NCBI GenBank assembly: GCA_028554755.1
Contig: JAPTOF010000021.1
Coordinates: 2,126,501 to 2,190,500, forward strand
From: Cordia subcordata
Taxonomy: Eukaryota; Streptophyta; Magnoliopsida; Boraginales; Cordiaceae
DNA: 64,000 nt
Reading direction: 5' to 3'
The position numbers and the translations under genes are program-made. The notes below the pieces were generated by a model that ran no database searches, was not told the DNA's origin, and saw nothing but the letters and a program-made list of their open reading frames with translations. Shown here piece after piece: positions 12,771 to 23,179 of the stretch (positions within the stretch are counted from its first letter, which is position 1; the number at the start of each line of letters is the position of its first letter).

Positions 12771-15187
12771 TTAGACAAATGAACGCCAGATCCTTCCTTC
12801 GAAAGATATAATGATAATGGAGACATCATCATGGTACTTCCTTCGATCCCCTTGTGTAATATCAAGCAGCTCATGAAAGTCCATGCCTGCAATAACGAAA
12901 CAAGGCAATTGAGTGTGTTTATTTTGAGCTTATCTGAAATAAAAAAAGCACTATCGTATAAGATCTTAAAAGGTATCTCATAAGATATAAGCATCTAATT
13001 TTGGCATGACACTAATATTAGTTCAGATGCCACTGGATATTCAAAATCTTTATGCAGATGAGTCCAATACCAGCTTTTTCAGCAGCCCTGAACAATACTT
13101 CCTCGACAAGATGTTGTGCAGGATCCCCCTCAGGGAATGTAGACATGAAGATCTCAACGTCAGATACCGCTTCTTCGTTGGTGAAGTACTGGTAGAGGCC
13201 ATCCGAGGACAAGATCAAAAACTTGTCCTGCGAGCTTAACCTCCGGTGATGGAGAGACGGAGAACAATTGATGTACGGTGAAGTGCCAACATAGTCTATT
13301 CTGAACCTCTGCAGAAGTGCACTGTTCCATTTGGGCTGTAACATTTCAAACATTGAATGTCAACATATATATAAACTTCTGAACTAGATTATTTGATCCA
13401 GTGAGTGAAAATTGGAGTTAGTTAAGTTTCATTTTTGCTAATGGTAATGCTTTCTATATAGCAGCATCTAGTGTGAATACAAGAACAGAAATCAAACATG
13501 CCTGTTTAAGAAAACCAGCCCCGAAAGCACGAGTGACCTTCAATGATCCTTTCACTCTGTTATTCACTACTGCGCACATATCATCCGGATGCTCACTTTT
13601 GATTCTTTGAACTTCCTGCAGACAACAATCCAGGAAAAATTTTCAGTACATAAAACAGAATTCTTTACTCATCTTTCGTGTAATTTGAACTAAAAGTGAT
13701 CGAATTTTCACCTCTTTAACTGAGGTGCAATGATCCGTGGTCAGTTGACAAGATGTGAGATTGTGCAGACTGTCGAATTCATTGTCAAATGCTTCAGCAA
13801 CATCATTCACAGGTTCCAAATCCTTCGGAGCCTTGGCAATCCAACGATCAGACTCGGCTTTTCGCGCCAGGACCGCACGACTATCCCCAACATTCATCAA
13901 GTAGACATCCTCCCCCTTCATCAACATCACCAGAACACAAGATCCCATCAATGCCAACTCAGGATTCTCCATTACCATCATGTCTGCTATCTCCAAATAC
14001 GACTCCTCGGTCTTCCTCAACCCCTCTGATAACGCTTTCAACACCTCCGAATGGTGATCGTCCCCACAACCCAAAACCAAAATGTTCAACTTTTCCCTCA
14101 AATCCCGCCCAAGCTCCGAAGAATCCTTGTCACAAGAAGAATAAGTAGACTCATTAGAAGCCGAATTTTCGGAAGCTTCTGACTTGTCATGCCATAACAA
14201 TCCCTTAAGCTCCTTATACACATTGGAATAGAGATTGTTCAACAGAAAATCAGTAGCATCAGGGCCATTAAATCCATCATAAATCCCAACGTAAACCCAA
14301 CCGTGTTCTTCTGAGATCACGATATGAACTCTATCCTCACCTGCCTTGCCTTGTGCCCACTGCACCTCATTATTTTCATCCTCGTCATCAGCTTCGGCAC
14401 AGCTTGCTCGACTACTCACACTGTTAGTATTACCATTGCTGCCACTTGATGATATGCCATTATTATTTCTATTATGCTTTACGGGCCAGCTTAGTACTCT
14501 GGAGCCCGATAAAGATTTCGTTACTGCCTTCTTGAAGCTATTGAAAGAAGCCCATTTCTTGGATTTTTTCGTCCGGTACCTCTGCAAGTGATCGGCCTGA
14601 TTCTCCAACGGGCCCGAGATAAAGCTCCTCTCGATCGGGCCCGACAAGAAGCCGCCCTCGACCAGGCCCGAACACGAAAGCCTCGGTATCGGGCCAGACC
14701 GTACCGATGAAATTGAATACCGGGAGTCTGAAACACAGCTTTTCCCAATCGGGCCTGATGCTGAAGAGGAGAATCTCGTAATCGGGCCGGACCGGGCCGA
14801 GGAAACCGAATTCCGCGGGATAGGCTGGAGCGGGATTGAGGAGAAAAGATTGGAGCTCTCGAATGCGGAGGCCTTATCGAGCGACGACGTTGAGTTGCCG
14901 TACGGCGGCCCGATGTCGACGAGAGAGGTGGTGAGCGGCGTGGAAGCGTTGGCGGAGATGGACGCGCCGGAGATTGTCCGGAACGCCGTCCCCGGCGCCT
15001 GCGCCGCCGTGGGTTCATCCGGAAACTGAGTTTTAGAAGACGCGTCCGGCCGGATATAGCAAAAAGAATGACCCAAGCCTTCGTCAAGCGGGTCGGATAA
15101 GCAAACGGCGATGTCATGTCGCCGGAGAGACATCTCTCCGGCGTCTCCGGCGAAGCATAAATTCAGCTTTCCTATACCGTTGCCCAT
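12771..15187 (-). CDS. POLTERGEIST-like protein phosphatase 2C (PLL group), 4 coding exons
   Basis: This is a PP2C serine/threonine phosphatase of the POLTERGEIST/PLL clade, whose studied members act downstream of CLAVATA-type receptor kinases at the plasma membrane. Exons (minus): 15187-13712, 13615-13502, 13335-13071 and 12886-12771, total 1971 nt and 656 residues. [12 protein letters not shown] gives an N-myristoylation Gly2 with a nearby Cys, as in this clade, so I start at 15187 rather than the in-frame ATG 12 nt upstream. Residues 33-47 carry the clade signature [15 protein letters not shown]. Residues 133-193 repeat SGP(I/L) five times. The catalytic domain spans about 284-650: AGEDRV 292-297, YDGFNGPDA 313-321, GSCVLV 425-430, [10 protein letters not shown] 441-450, SSDGLYQYF 573-581, HDDVSIIII near 637. 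The metal-binding aspartates are present. Length suits the PLL4/PLL5 side. Intron 2 has a GC donor. It converges with ALG10. Confidence 0.93.
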
Positions 15188-15547
15188 TTTCTGCTTCAAA
15201 AGACAATCTCTAAATCTTTCGGGGAAAAAGAAAACTATCTATAGATACATATGAAAAATATATATATATATATATGTACGTATATGTAGAGAGAGAGAAA
15301 AAGAGAGAGAGAAGAGGTTATGGGGGTTGCAAAACGGGAGCTGAAACTGAAAGCGAGAGCAGGTTGGGTTGGAGATGGAGGAGTAGATAAATGAAAGTGA
15401 TGAGAGAGAGAGTTGACTTTTGAGGGGGTGGTTTTATTACAAAGATGTGTTTATTCGATGCAGTCAAGTGTTGGAGGGGGTTGACTTTTGAATTTGGTGT
15501 AATAAATAAAAGGATTTGTTAATTAATATTCCCCGTTCTTTTTCTCC
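15188..15547 (-). promoter_or_regulatory. 5' leader and proximal promoter of the PP2C gene
   Basis: Just upstream of the start codon lies a (TA)n run (15257-15275) and a GA-rich tract (15289-15313), which reads as CT-rich on the transcribed strand, typical of plant 5' UTRs. Two copies of GTTGACTTTTGA (15412-15423 and 15480-15491) each contain a W-box core, TTGACT, the binding site of WRKY factors. Transcription start and regulation are inferred. Confidence 0.45.
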
Positions 15548-15586
<39 letters not shown>

Positions 15587-15592
15587 GGTGGG
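15548..15592 (+). repeat. GT microsatellite ending in a G-quadruplex motif
   Basis: A (GT)n run of about 30 bp passes directly into GGGTGGGTGGGTGGG (15578-15592). That is four G3 tracts with single-T loops, the tightest class of quadruplex motif. It lies about 390 bp upstream of the PP2C start codon, on the strand opposite to that gene's coding strand. Confidence 0.85.
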
Positions 15593-16720
15593 AGCTTCAG
15601 TTCGGCCCATGTTATGAGGTGGTTTCATATAAAATTGTGGGTTAGTTTTTGGAAGCTATTGGAAGTCAAAATGTGGCTCAAATTCGAATTTCTACTTTCG
15701 TGTGGTGCCCCAAGAGTTTATATCCACCCATCACAAAAATCTATACCGTTTTTAATTGATTTGAAATATGTGTTATAATGTAAAATTTTGAATGCTTGGA
15801 CGAATTTAGTGTAATTTTATTAGGGTACATTTCTCGTTTTTTAAGAAATAAAAGAATACAAACTTCATTTTTTACTGACAAACGCAATGTATCTTACAAA
15901 AAATAACTTTTTGTTGTGAAGAATACATGTATGATATATGTGTATATATTTCTTTGAACTAGGGTATCATCAATATTATCGAGGAGGCTACTTAAATTAA
16001 TCGGAACATTAAAAGACCAATGAAATGGGAGGAGATTTGCTTTCACATGCTTAGTTGTCCAATCAGTTGCACCACAATTACTTCTTTTAGTAAATTAAAA
16101 TTACACTTGATCAAGCATAGTTGCTTCGGCTCTAATTCCATCCACAATGTTAAGTTTTCTAATTACTAACGTACTCCTAATTATATAATGCTCGGTGAAA
16201 TTTGAGTGATATAATTTCGAATAATATTTAGTATAATATTATTTGAGGCTATGGGCTTAACGCGTTGGAACCGTAATGCAATCGTGAATGGCACACCGGT
16301 CAATGATGGTGATGTAATAGACTATTACCAAGTTTGGCTTATGAAAATTCCTCCTAGAATCTCGTGGAAAATTCACCTAGCTAGCTGGACTTCTTTTTGC
16401 CTTTTTCTACCCATTTTGTTTGAATGTTTTACGGAAAGTTTGATTTGAAAAATGAAACCCGATCGAAAGAACTGGAATGGGAATTAAAAGGAGAGATAGA
16501 AATTTCACATATGTAAAAGAGATAAATGGTACCACGAAATTTGTGTGCGTGAGTAAAATATTACTCAAGGATAATTTATACTATACTCTTTTACTATTAT
16601 ATTCTTCCGTTCTCCCTCACCTTTGTTCAAAAGATTAATATTATTTGATTAGAATAATATTAATACTGTGTCGATCTATGTGCATGAACTTATTATTGTA
16701 TATATGTGTGTGTAATAGTG
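15593..16720. other. Intergenic spacer, nothing recognised
   Basis: AT-rich DNA. An open frame at 16251-16448 has no recognisable family and ordinary spacer composition. Confidence 0.35.
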
Positions 16721-16729
16721 GTAAATAAA

Positions 16730-19387
16730 AAGTAATGCTATATATCACTCCTTATTCTGTCACCCTTTTAGCACCGCTTAAGTAGCATCCTAGTTGTCAT
16801 GCCAAATAGGATATTTTCTTCATTTTATTTTATTAGTCCTTTTATGTTTCTCTCTTGTTCTAATTTATTTTTCCTAGTATGTTATGCTCTAACCAAATTA
16901 ATTTTTCAATCAATCCCTTTCCTTATTTGTTTTCGGTCGAAATTCTTTTCTCCATCATCAAACCATAGCAGCCATTATGAAGCTGCTTTTTCTTCAATTT
17001 TGAAACTAATTCTTGTAGATAGGAGAGACAGGAGACGAGCTCTCTTCAGATTGATCAATCTATTCATGTACAAGTCCGTAAGATAGGAGACAAGCTTTTT
17101 CTTCCATTTTGAAACTAATGCTCTGTGGTTCGAAAGAATAGAAGAGCATTGGTTGAAGTATATAAATTCACCAAACATTTCTCTCAGGATTAGACTTTCG
17201 ATTTCAGCCCTCATTGTGTTGACCAATACAGGGGGACATTTCCATACGTGCCAGATTTTTCATCCAAAAATTGGAAGTAACTTTCAAAAGTTGATTTGCT
17301 ATTCGTATTTGTTGTTGTATCATATTGTGACAATTTCAAATGAGATTAAAAAGTTTCAAACAAACTTTGAAATACTGAAAAAGGTGGTTCGGTTTTGCCT
17401 ACATCCATCGCCTAAGGATGCTACCCCTAGGACTTGAACACCTCCACTATTGGATGCTTCTTCAAGACTCGGTGAAGCACAAACCAAATAATACATCTCT
17501 TTGAAGCTCAACTTCAAAGAACCCAAGAGTCACACTCTTTAGGATTTCCCCACACCCTTTCAAGCTCAACAAATGTTTCTCTCAAGAAATTCTAGCTTAT
17601 AGAGTGTGTTTACAACAATAATCTGAAAGAATTTGAAATTTAGGGTTACAAGCTTCAATAAGCAAGTATAGCAAAGATTGGCTCAAATTCTTGCTTGAAA
17701 GATATAGCAAATTATAGCTCGAGGAAGGATTTCTAAGCTTGAAAGATGTTAGAAAAGCTTTGGAATAGGCTTAGAAAATAAGATTGAATACTTTTGATTG
17801 CTGATGGAAGAAGGTGGGTGAAGGGATATAAAAAAGAAAGCTTCCAATGTTTTAAAACGACTAATGCATTTAATGCAGTAGGCTCTACCAGTTGATGGTC
17901 CGGTCGACCGATAAGGTGTCTGGCAAGAGAATTAAGCTTTCTGGTGGTTCCAGTCGACTATAACCTTTCTGCTGGTCAACCGAAAGCTCCAGAAGCCAAA
18001 TTCTAGCTGCCTTGTTTGCTGATATCACCAGTAGCCTAAACATCTTGGTAGACCAGCAAGGGGCATCCGACACACCCAGAAAACCATTTTCATCCTTTTA
18101 AACATGTTTTGGAATCAATCTATTAAGGTAAAAAGTTTTATGCAAAGATTGAGACCAAACAACATGTTTTTCAAATGACTTAAAGCTTTTCAAGAACATT
18201 AAGAAAACAGGAATACCTTCAAGATAATTTAACATTCTCAAACAAGATTTTGCAAAAGAGCATTCAATAGAAGTTTTCAAGGAAGTTAAGCAAGTAAAGA
18301 GCTATAATAGGCATAATCAAGATCAAGCAAAAATGAGCAACACCACCCCTTATATCACCCCATCTCCGCCTTATAACTCCATCTTCATACAATTCTTGAG
18401 CTCTTCCTTTACTTGTTCCAAGCAAGTTTCTTTTGGATGATAAATCTTTTGCCACAAGCATTGCATCCTTACTTTCCATATATATGTGTGTGTGTGTGTG
18501 TGTGTAAACTATGTAGCTTACAAGGTATATGTGTATTAGTAGCATTTCAATTATTCCACTATAATTTTTATCATCAAAACAATTTCAAGTAATTATGCCA
18601 ACAACTAATAATGCAAGTACTGAAAAACAAAAATCGTCTAGTATAATACATCTTTATAAAAACTTGGCCTTTTTGGTGAAGGAAGAAAATATTAGGTGCT
18701 CACAAACAGAGAGAGAACAGGTACCTTTCTCTTACTACTTCGGATTTAGGGTACAAGAATGTAGGGGATTTGAAAACCCATAAGCTTTGTTAGAGTGTGA
18801 ATCTATTGATAACATGAAAGAAACAACTAATAAGCCTTCCCCACAAAAATATTGATGAACACCAATTCCCACAAATGCACATTCTTCCCAAATGTTGTTT
18901 CTTGACTCATGCATATTTCATATCCACCATATTCAATATCAAAGCAGTTAGAATGTTCCGAAAAGGTTTGAATTTCCAAAATTCTTTCTTGATGATTCAA
19001 TTTGTCATATGAAGCCGTGCATCCTTCTTTATGCCTTTAAATTTTATTGAAAGAATAACGGGTAATTATCTAATAAAGAGCTCGTCTCCTATCTCTCCTA
19101 TTTATCAGAATTAGTTCAAAAGGGGAAAATAGAAAGAAGATTTGATAATGGTTGCTATGGTAATGATGGAGGAAAGAATTTAGACCAAAAACAAATAAGG
19201 AAAGAATTGATTGAAAAATTAATTTGGTTAGAGCAAAATATATTAGCAAAAATAAATTAGGGAGATAGAAAAATTAAAAGTGTAAGAAAGTAAAAAAAAA
19301 AAATATCCTAGTTGGCATGACAACTAGGATGCCACCTAAAGGGTGCTAAAAGGGTGATGGAAAAAAGGGTAATATATAGCATTACTC
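16730..19387. mobile_element. Mutator-like element with long terminal inverted repeats
   Basis: The two ends are inverted copies of each other over about 315 bp (16730-17045 and 19074-19387), starting with AGTAATGCTATATAT and continuing through CACCCTTTTAGCACC and CATCCTAGTTGTCATGCC. The element is bracketed by a perfect 9-bp direct repeat, GTAAATAAA, at 16721-16729 and 19388-19396. Long TIRs plus a 9-bp TSD are the hallmark of Mutator-like elements. No transposase frame is visible, so it is non-autonomous. The inside contains an antisense copia LTR (17390-18550) and about 500 bp of unassigned sequence that could be captured DNA. Confidence 0.72.
17390..18550 (-). mobile_element. Antisense copia LTR (solo or partial) nested in the MULE
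   Basis: Read on the minus strand, this region matches, in the same order, words in the LTR at about 62.5-63.6 kb: a GAGCTCAAG...ATAAGG...GGGGT block, an ACATGTTTT stretch, a GTCGAC-containing block, ATAAATGCA/TTAAATGCA, GTGTGGGGAAATC, TTGGTTTGTGCTTCACC and CCGAACCACC. It is clearly the same LTR family in reverse orientation. No attached gag or pol is seen. Exact ends and the TSD could not be fixed. A GT microsatellite lies within it at about 18485-18504. Confidence 0.5.
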
Positions 19388-19396
19388 GTAAATAAA

Positions 19397-21095
19397 TATA
19401 TGTTAAACAGTGCACTAACAAATTATGAAAAAATAGTAAAAAAAATTGTAAACAATTTAAATGACGTGTTTGTTCATTTTTATACTATTTGTTCATAAAT
19501 TTTATGGTCTTTGTTCACTGAATGTACCTAGTGTTTAGTGAATAGACAATTCTTAAAGTACATGGTATAACTTTCCTTACTCGAATAATATATAATATAT
19601 AATGTTTTAAGATACAAGTTTTTATGTCTTCACTTCATTCCCTAAACTAGTTGCAAATGATACTTTTGACATTGATGGTTGCTTCCTATCACATTCATGA
19701 TAACTCAAATTAGAGACATCAATGGTACTTTACCTGGTCTTACTTTGTAAGAATATTATAGGGGTTGTGGTCGAATTTTTGGTAAAAAACCCCCGTTAGA
19801 AGTGAGGCAGAGTTTTTTACCCATACCTCGACACAGGGTGAATAGGGATAGGGGTTTGTTAACCTAGCCCATCCTACTCGGTATATTTTTGTGTATGTAT
19901 ATTTTTTATTTTCTTTATCTAATCACCTAGTTTTATACTTGCAGTTTAATTATTATATTAATGAAATTTTTTCTAATTTAGTAGTGAAAAAATTCTTATA
20001 TGAATTTGAAGACCAAAGTTCAAATTTCTTTAGTTTTTGTGTTATGATATATATTATGTGTTATTAATAGGCAGTAGTTTTAACAAATAGGAATTTAATC
20101 TGGTTTAATTTTACACCATTGCCCTACCCCATTTACCTTGTTGATAAGTGTTCTATATGTACAAGGTAGAATGTTTTAGATCCAATAGAAACGAGGATGG
20201 TGTAAGGGATTTGTCCCAATACCAGTACCACTTATAAGATAGAGGTAGGAAAATGCGTTTCTCTACCAAATGTGGAGTAGAAATTAGCAAGCTTAACCCC
20301 TACCGCATTCCATTACTAACAGTAACTTTTCCCTTCTTTAATTGTAATCATACTCGCTTTCCATTTCTTTTTGTTAATTGGAATAGGCGAAAGAATGCCA
20401 TAATTCTTTTGTTTTAGCGCATGATGTAACTAAACATTATGCTATGGTTTAAAGCAAAGGCCTACATCAAGATATTTAGAAAAGACTTGGGAAAAACTAG
20501 AGTGATTGTATTCTATATTTTACATAATTTTTATTTATTTTATATTAAATGTTGAATGTAATCATAAATTTGTTTAAAGTTTTTTTTAATTTATTTAAAT
20601 TTGTTCACTTTTGACTTTTTAATTTTAATTGATTTCTAACTTCTAACGTTAACTCTTAAATTTAAGTTTTAATTTTTTTAAATTTTCGTAATATTTAATT
20701 ATATATTTTTTAATTTTTTTAATTTGTTACTTTTTTGGTTTTTATTTTAACTTTTAATTTATTTAGTCATTAATTTTATTTTTAATATTTATTTTTTATT
20801 TAATATATGAAGTATATTATTAAACATTAATGTCTTTAATTGATTTTAAAATGGAAAAATTAAATATATGTCATGGAAGAGATGATATAGCAGTCTAAAA
20901 TGACTTTAAAAAAAAAAGAAATTTATATACAATCGATTATTCTGAATACTTGGTTGGTGTTGTGCAAATTATACTATGCACCCACCTCAAGTACACCTAT
21001 TAAAATTGTACGCCTTAACTCGTGTGTATCACATGGGCCTTTTTTAATTAAAAAAAATGCTCTCTCTCCTCTTAGTCTTTAATTAAGCAGCTCAG
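19397..21095. other. Intergenic spacer
   Basis: AT-rich DNA, extremely so at 20510-20870. The part from about 19755 to 20330 is somewhat richer in GC words (CCCCCGTTAG, TACCGCATTCC) and may be a decayed hAT-type insertion, but I could not confirm inverted ends or a TSD. No coding region is seen. Confidence 0.35.
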
Positions 21096-21098
21096 TAA

Positions 21099-21327
21099 AG
21101 CCTATTTGGATTGGTTTTTTTTTTTCAGAAAAAAACACTTTTTTCTTTGAAAATGTTACATTAAATTTGCAATAACTATTTGATTTAGCTTCCAAAAAAA
21201 CTGAAATTCTGAAAAAAGCTCATATATAACTTTTTTCAGAAGCTAGAATTTTCAACTTCTCAAAAAAAATTATTTTTCAAAAACTGTTAAAAAAATACTT
21301 TTAAAAAAAACCAATTCAAACGAGCCC
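21099..21327. mobile_element. Tourist-like MITE, family A copy 1
   Basis: A 229-bp element with ends GCCTATTTGGATTGG and CCAATTCAAACGAGCCC (inverted), flanked by TAA at 21096-21098 and 21328-21330. A TAA target site plus a G-rich ...TTTGGATTGG terminus fits PIF/Harbinger-derived Tourist MITEs. The interior is poly-A/T-rich and partly self-complementary. Related copies are near 26.4, 38.97, 46.85, 51.24 and 54.6 kb. Confidence 0.65.
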
Positions 21328-21330
21328 TAA

Positions 21331-21443
21331 GTAGGTGTTTGACTTTGTTTATTTTGAGTGCTTATATACACTTAAAAAAAATTACTATATTTTTTACTAT
21401 TTATATACTTATAAATATCAAAAACGCAAAGCCAAACACCCTC
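21331..21443. mobile_element. Short Tourist-like MITE abutting family A copy 1
   Basis: A 113-bp element with ends GTAGGTGTTTGACTTTG and CAAAGCCAAACACCCTC (inverted, 14 of 17 matching). TAA lies on both sides (21328-21330 and 21444-21446). Its left TAA is also the right TAA of the neighbouring 229-bp MITE, so one inserted at the target site of the other. Confidence 0.55.
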
Positions 21444-21446
21444 TAA

Positions 21447-22434
21447 AGAGAAATCAACACAGCAGAACCCTTCCCCCTTCTTCGTCTCTCCTTCTCTGCT
21501 CACACACACACACACCAGTTCACACTCTCACGCACCCACATGCACCATGGCAGCTGAACATTGTGGCCGGTAACGTGATGGCCCCTGAATCTACAGACAT
21601 GGCCTAGAATTAAGCAGCAGCCCTCCCTTGTTCTTTTGTAAGGATCGTCCCGAGAAAATTTTGAGATCAATATCAACAGATCCATTGAAACTAAGGAATG
21701 CTGATAATTGGAGAAGTGCAAAATGATGAATATCCAAGAGCTTGATCTTGCAATCTGACTTGGTTTGAAGAATCTCATCTAATAAGTCAAAGGAAAGCAC
21801 TTCGGACATCGTTTGATTGTATAGTTGGGAATGGAGGTTTTACTTATGGTCTACTCTCTCAATTTCAACATTATCCCTGCTTGAATCTGTTAGCATGGTT
21901 GTGGGATTTGTTGGGTAGTTTATATATAATAAAATAAATTTTAATTTCCTTAGATTATTGTTTTGGAGTAATAGGATTGAATAATTGGAGTTATTCAAAT
22001 TTTTTTTCCTTTTTCTATTGGGAGAATGGAGATTTTGTTCAAAATTGTGTGGACATTTTCATCAAAGTTGTGAATTTGTTGTTGATAGGGGTGAATGTGT
22101 AGTTTATAGGGGTGAATATGTCGGCCGCAAGTTATGAATATTTTATTTATTAATTGTTATTATGTAATATAAAAATTATGAAGGTATAAAAATTACTAAC
22201 GTATAATATAAAAATTATGAATATAAAAATTGTGAATATATAATATATAATTTAAAAATCGTGAATCAGTACACTATGTTACGATGATAGACATAACTTA
22301 GAATATATGGCATACATACCTGCTGTTTGGAATGGTCAGCCTTGGATAAGTGAGATGAAGCCAGATGTGAGAAATGTATGTAATGGTGATAAGGGTTACT
22401 CTTAATAGGTTTTTTTCCTTTCAATGAGCCTGCC
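21447..22434. other. Intergenic spacer with one unassigned minus-strand frame
   Basis: A 72-codon minus-strand frame at 21809-21591 begins MSEVLSFDLLDEILQ and overlaps a second frame that continues past it, as if broken by a frameshift. I do not recognise the product. On the plus strand, a CT/CA-rich stretch (21470-21530) is followed by CACCATGGCAG, a good plant start context, but that frame ends after eight codons. The remainder is AT-rich. Confidence 0.3.
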
Positions 22435-22442
22435 ATTTTTAA

Positions 22443-23171
22443 TAGAGACGGCAACGGGATAGATACTCTGCCCATGAAGGAATCCCAAACCCGTTACCCG
22501 AATAGCATCTCAATTTTCATTTCCATCCCAAACTCGAATAAAAATTAAATGGGAATTCCATTTCCGGAACGTCCCAAACCCTCGGGTACCTGAAACGTCC
22601 CAAACCCAGTTAAAAAAATTTAAATTTAAATAAAAAATTTAACAAGAAATGTCCGGAACCCAAATTTAAGACATGTTCTTAACTCCAGAAACTAAATTAA
22701 ATCAATAAATTTTAAAAAAACTAACCAATCAAATAATTTTTTCCAAAAAATCTAAACGATATCCCTAAAATATATTAAAATAATAAAATTTTAAAGAGTA
22801 AAAGGTTAAGGGTTCAAACCTTACTACATTTAGAAAATTTTTCTTAATTTTTAGTATATAATATGTACTTATGTACTTAAAACTATAATTAATTAATAAA
22901 TGTAAAACGCCTATATATATGCGCACACACACCTATATATATATATACACACATACACACACATATATATCTATACATATATGAATATATATAACTGGGT
23001 TCGGAAATGCGGGTACCCTTGAGGTCAATCCTAGTTCCGTTCCAAACCTTAACGGGTATTTTTAATCATTCCTGATCCGTTCTGGGTTCTTAACGGGACA
23101 GATTTTATCGGCTTTTAATCGGGTCAATCGATGCCGAGTACCCTAAGTCACTCGTCCCATTGTCATCCCTA
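22443..23171. mobile_element. hAT-type non-autonomous element (729 bp)
   Basis: The ends are TAGAGACGGCAACGGGA and, inverted, TAGGGATGACAATGGGA (13 of 17 matching). A perfect 8-bp duplication, ATTTTTAA, lies at 22435-22442 and 23172-23179. An 8-bp TSD with TAGGG-type ends is typical of the hAT superfamily. The termini are rich in ACCCG/CGGGT words. The centre holds TA and CA microsatellite sequence (22910-22995). No transposase is present. Confidence 0.68.
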
Positions 23172-23179
23172 ATTTTTAA

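Noticed and set aside
13789..14148. A 119-codon plus-strand frame
   Set aside because: Antisense shadow of PP2C exon 1, with no family resemblance.
14521..15117. A 198-codon minus-strand frame, arginine/proline-rich
   Set aside because: It overlaps PP2C exon 1 in another frame of the same strand. Its odd composition is what a frame-shifted reading of the GC-rich, Ser/Pro-coding exon gives.
16251..16448. A 65-codon frame (MGLTRWNRNAIVNG...)
   Set aside because: No family recognised and no splice or promoter context; length expected by chance.
19755..20330. A hAT-like element with TAGGGGTT ends
   Set aside because: The ends share only eight bases and no 8-bp duplication is present.
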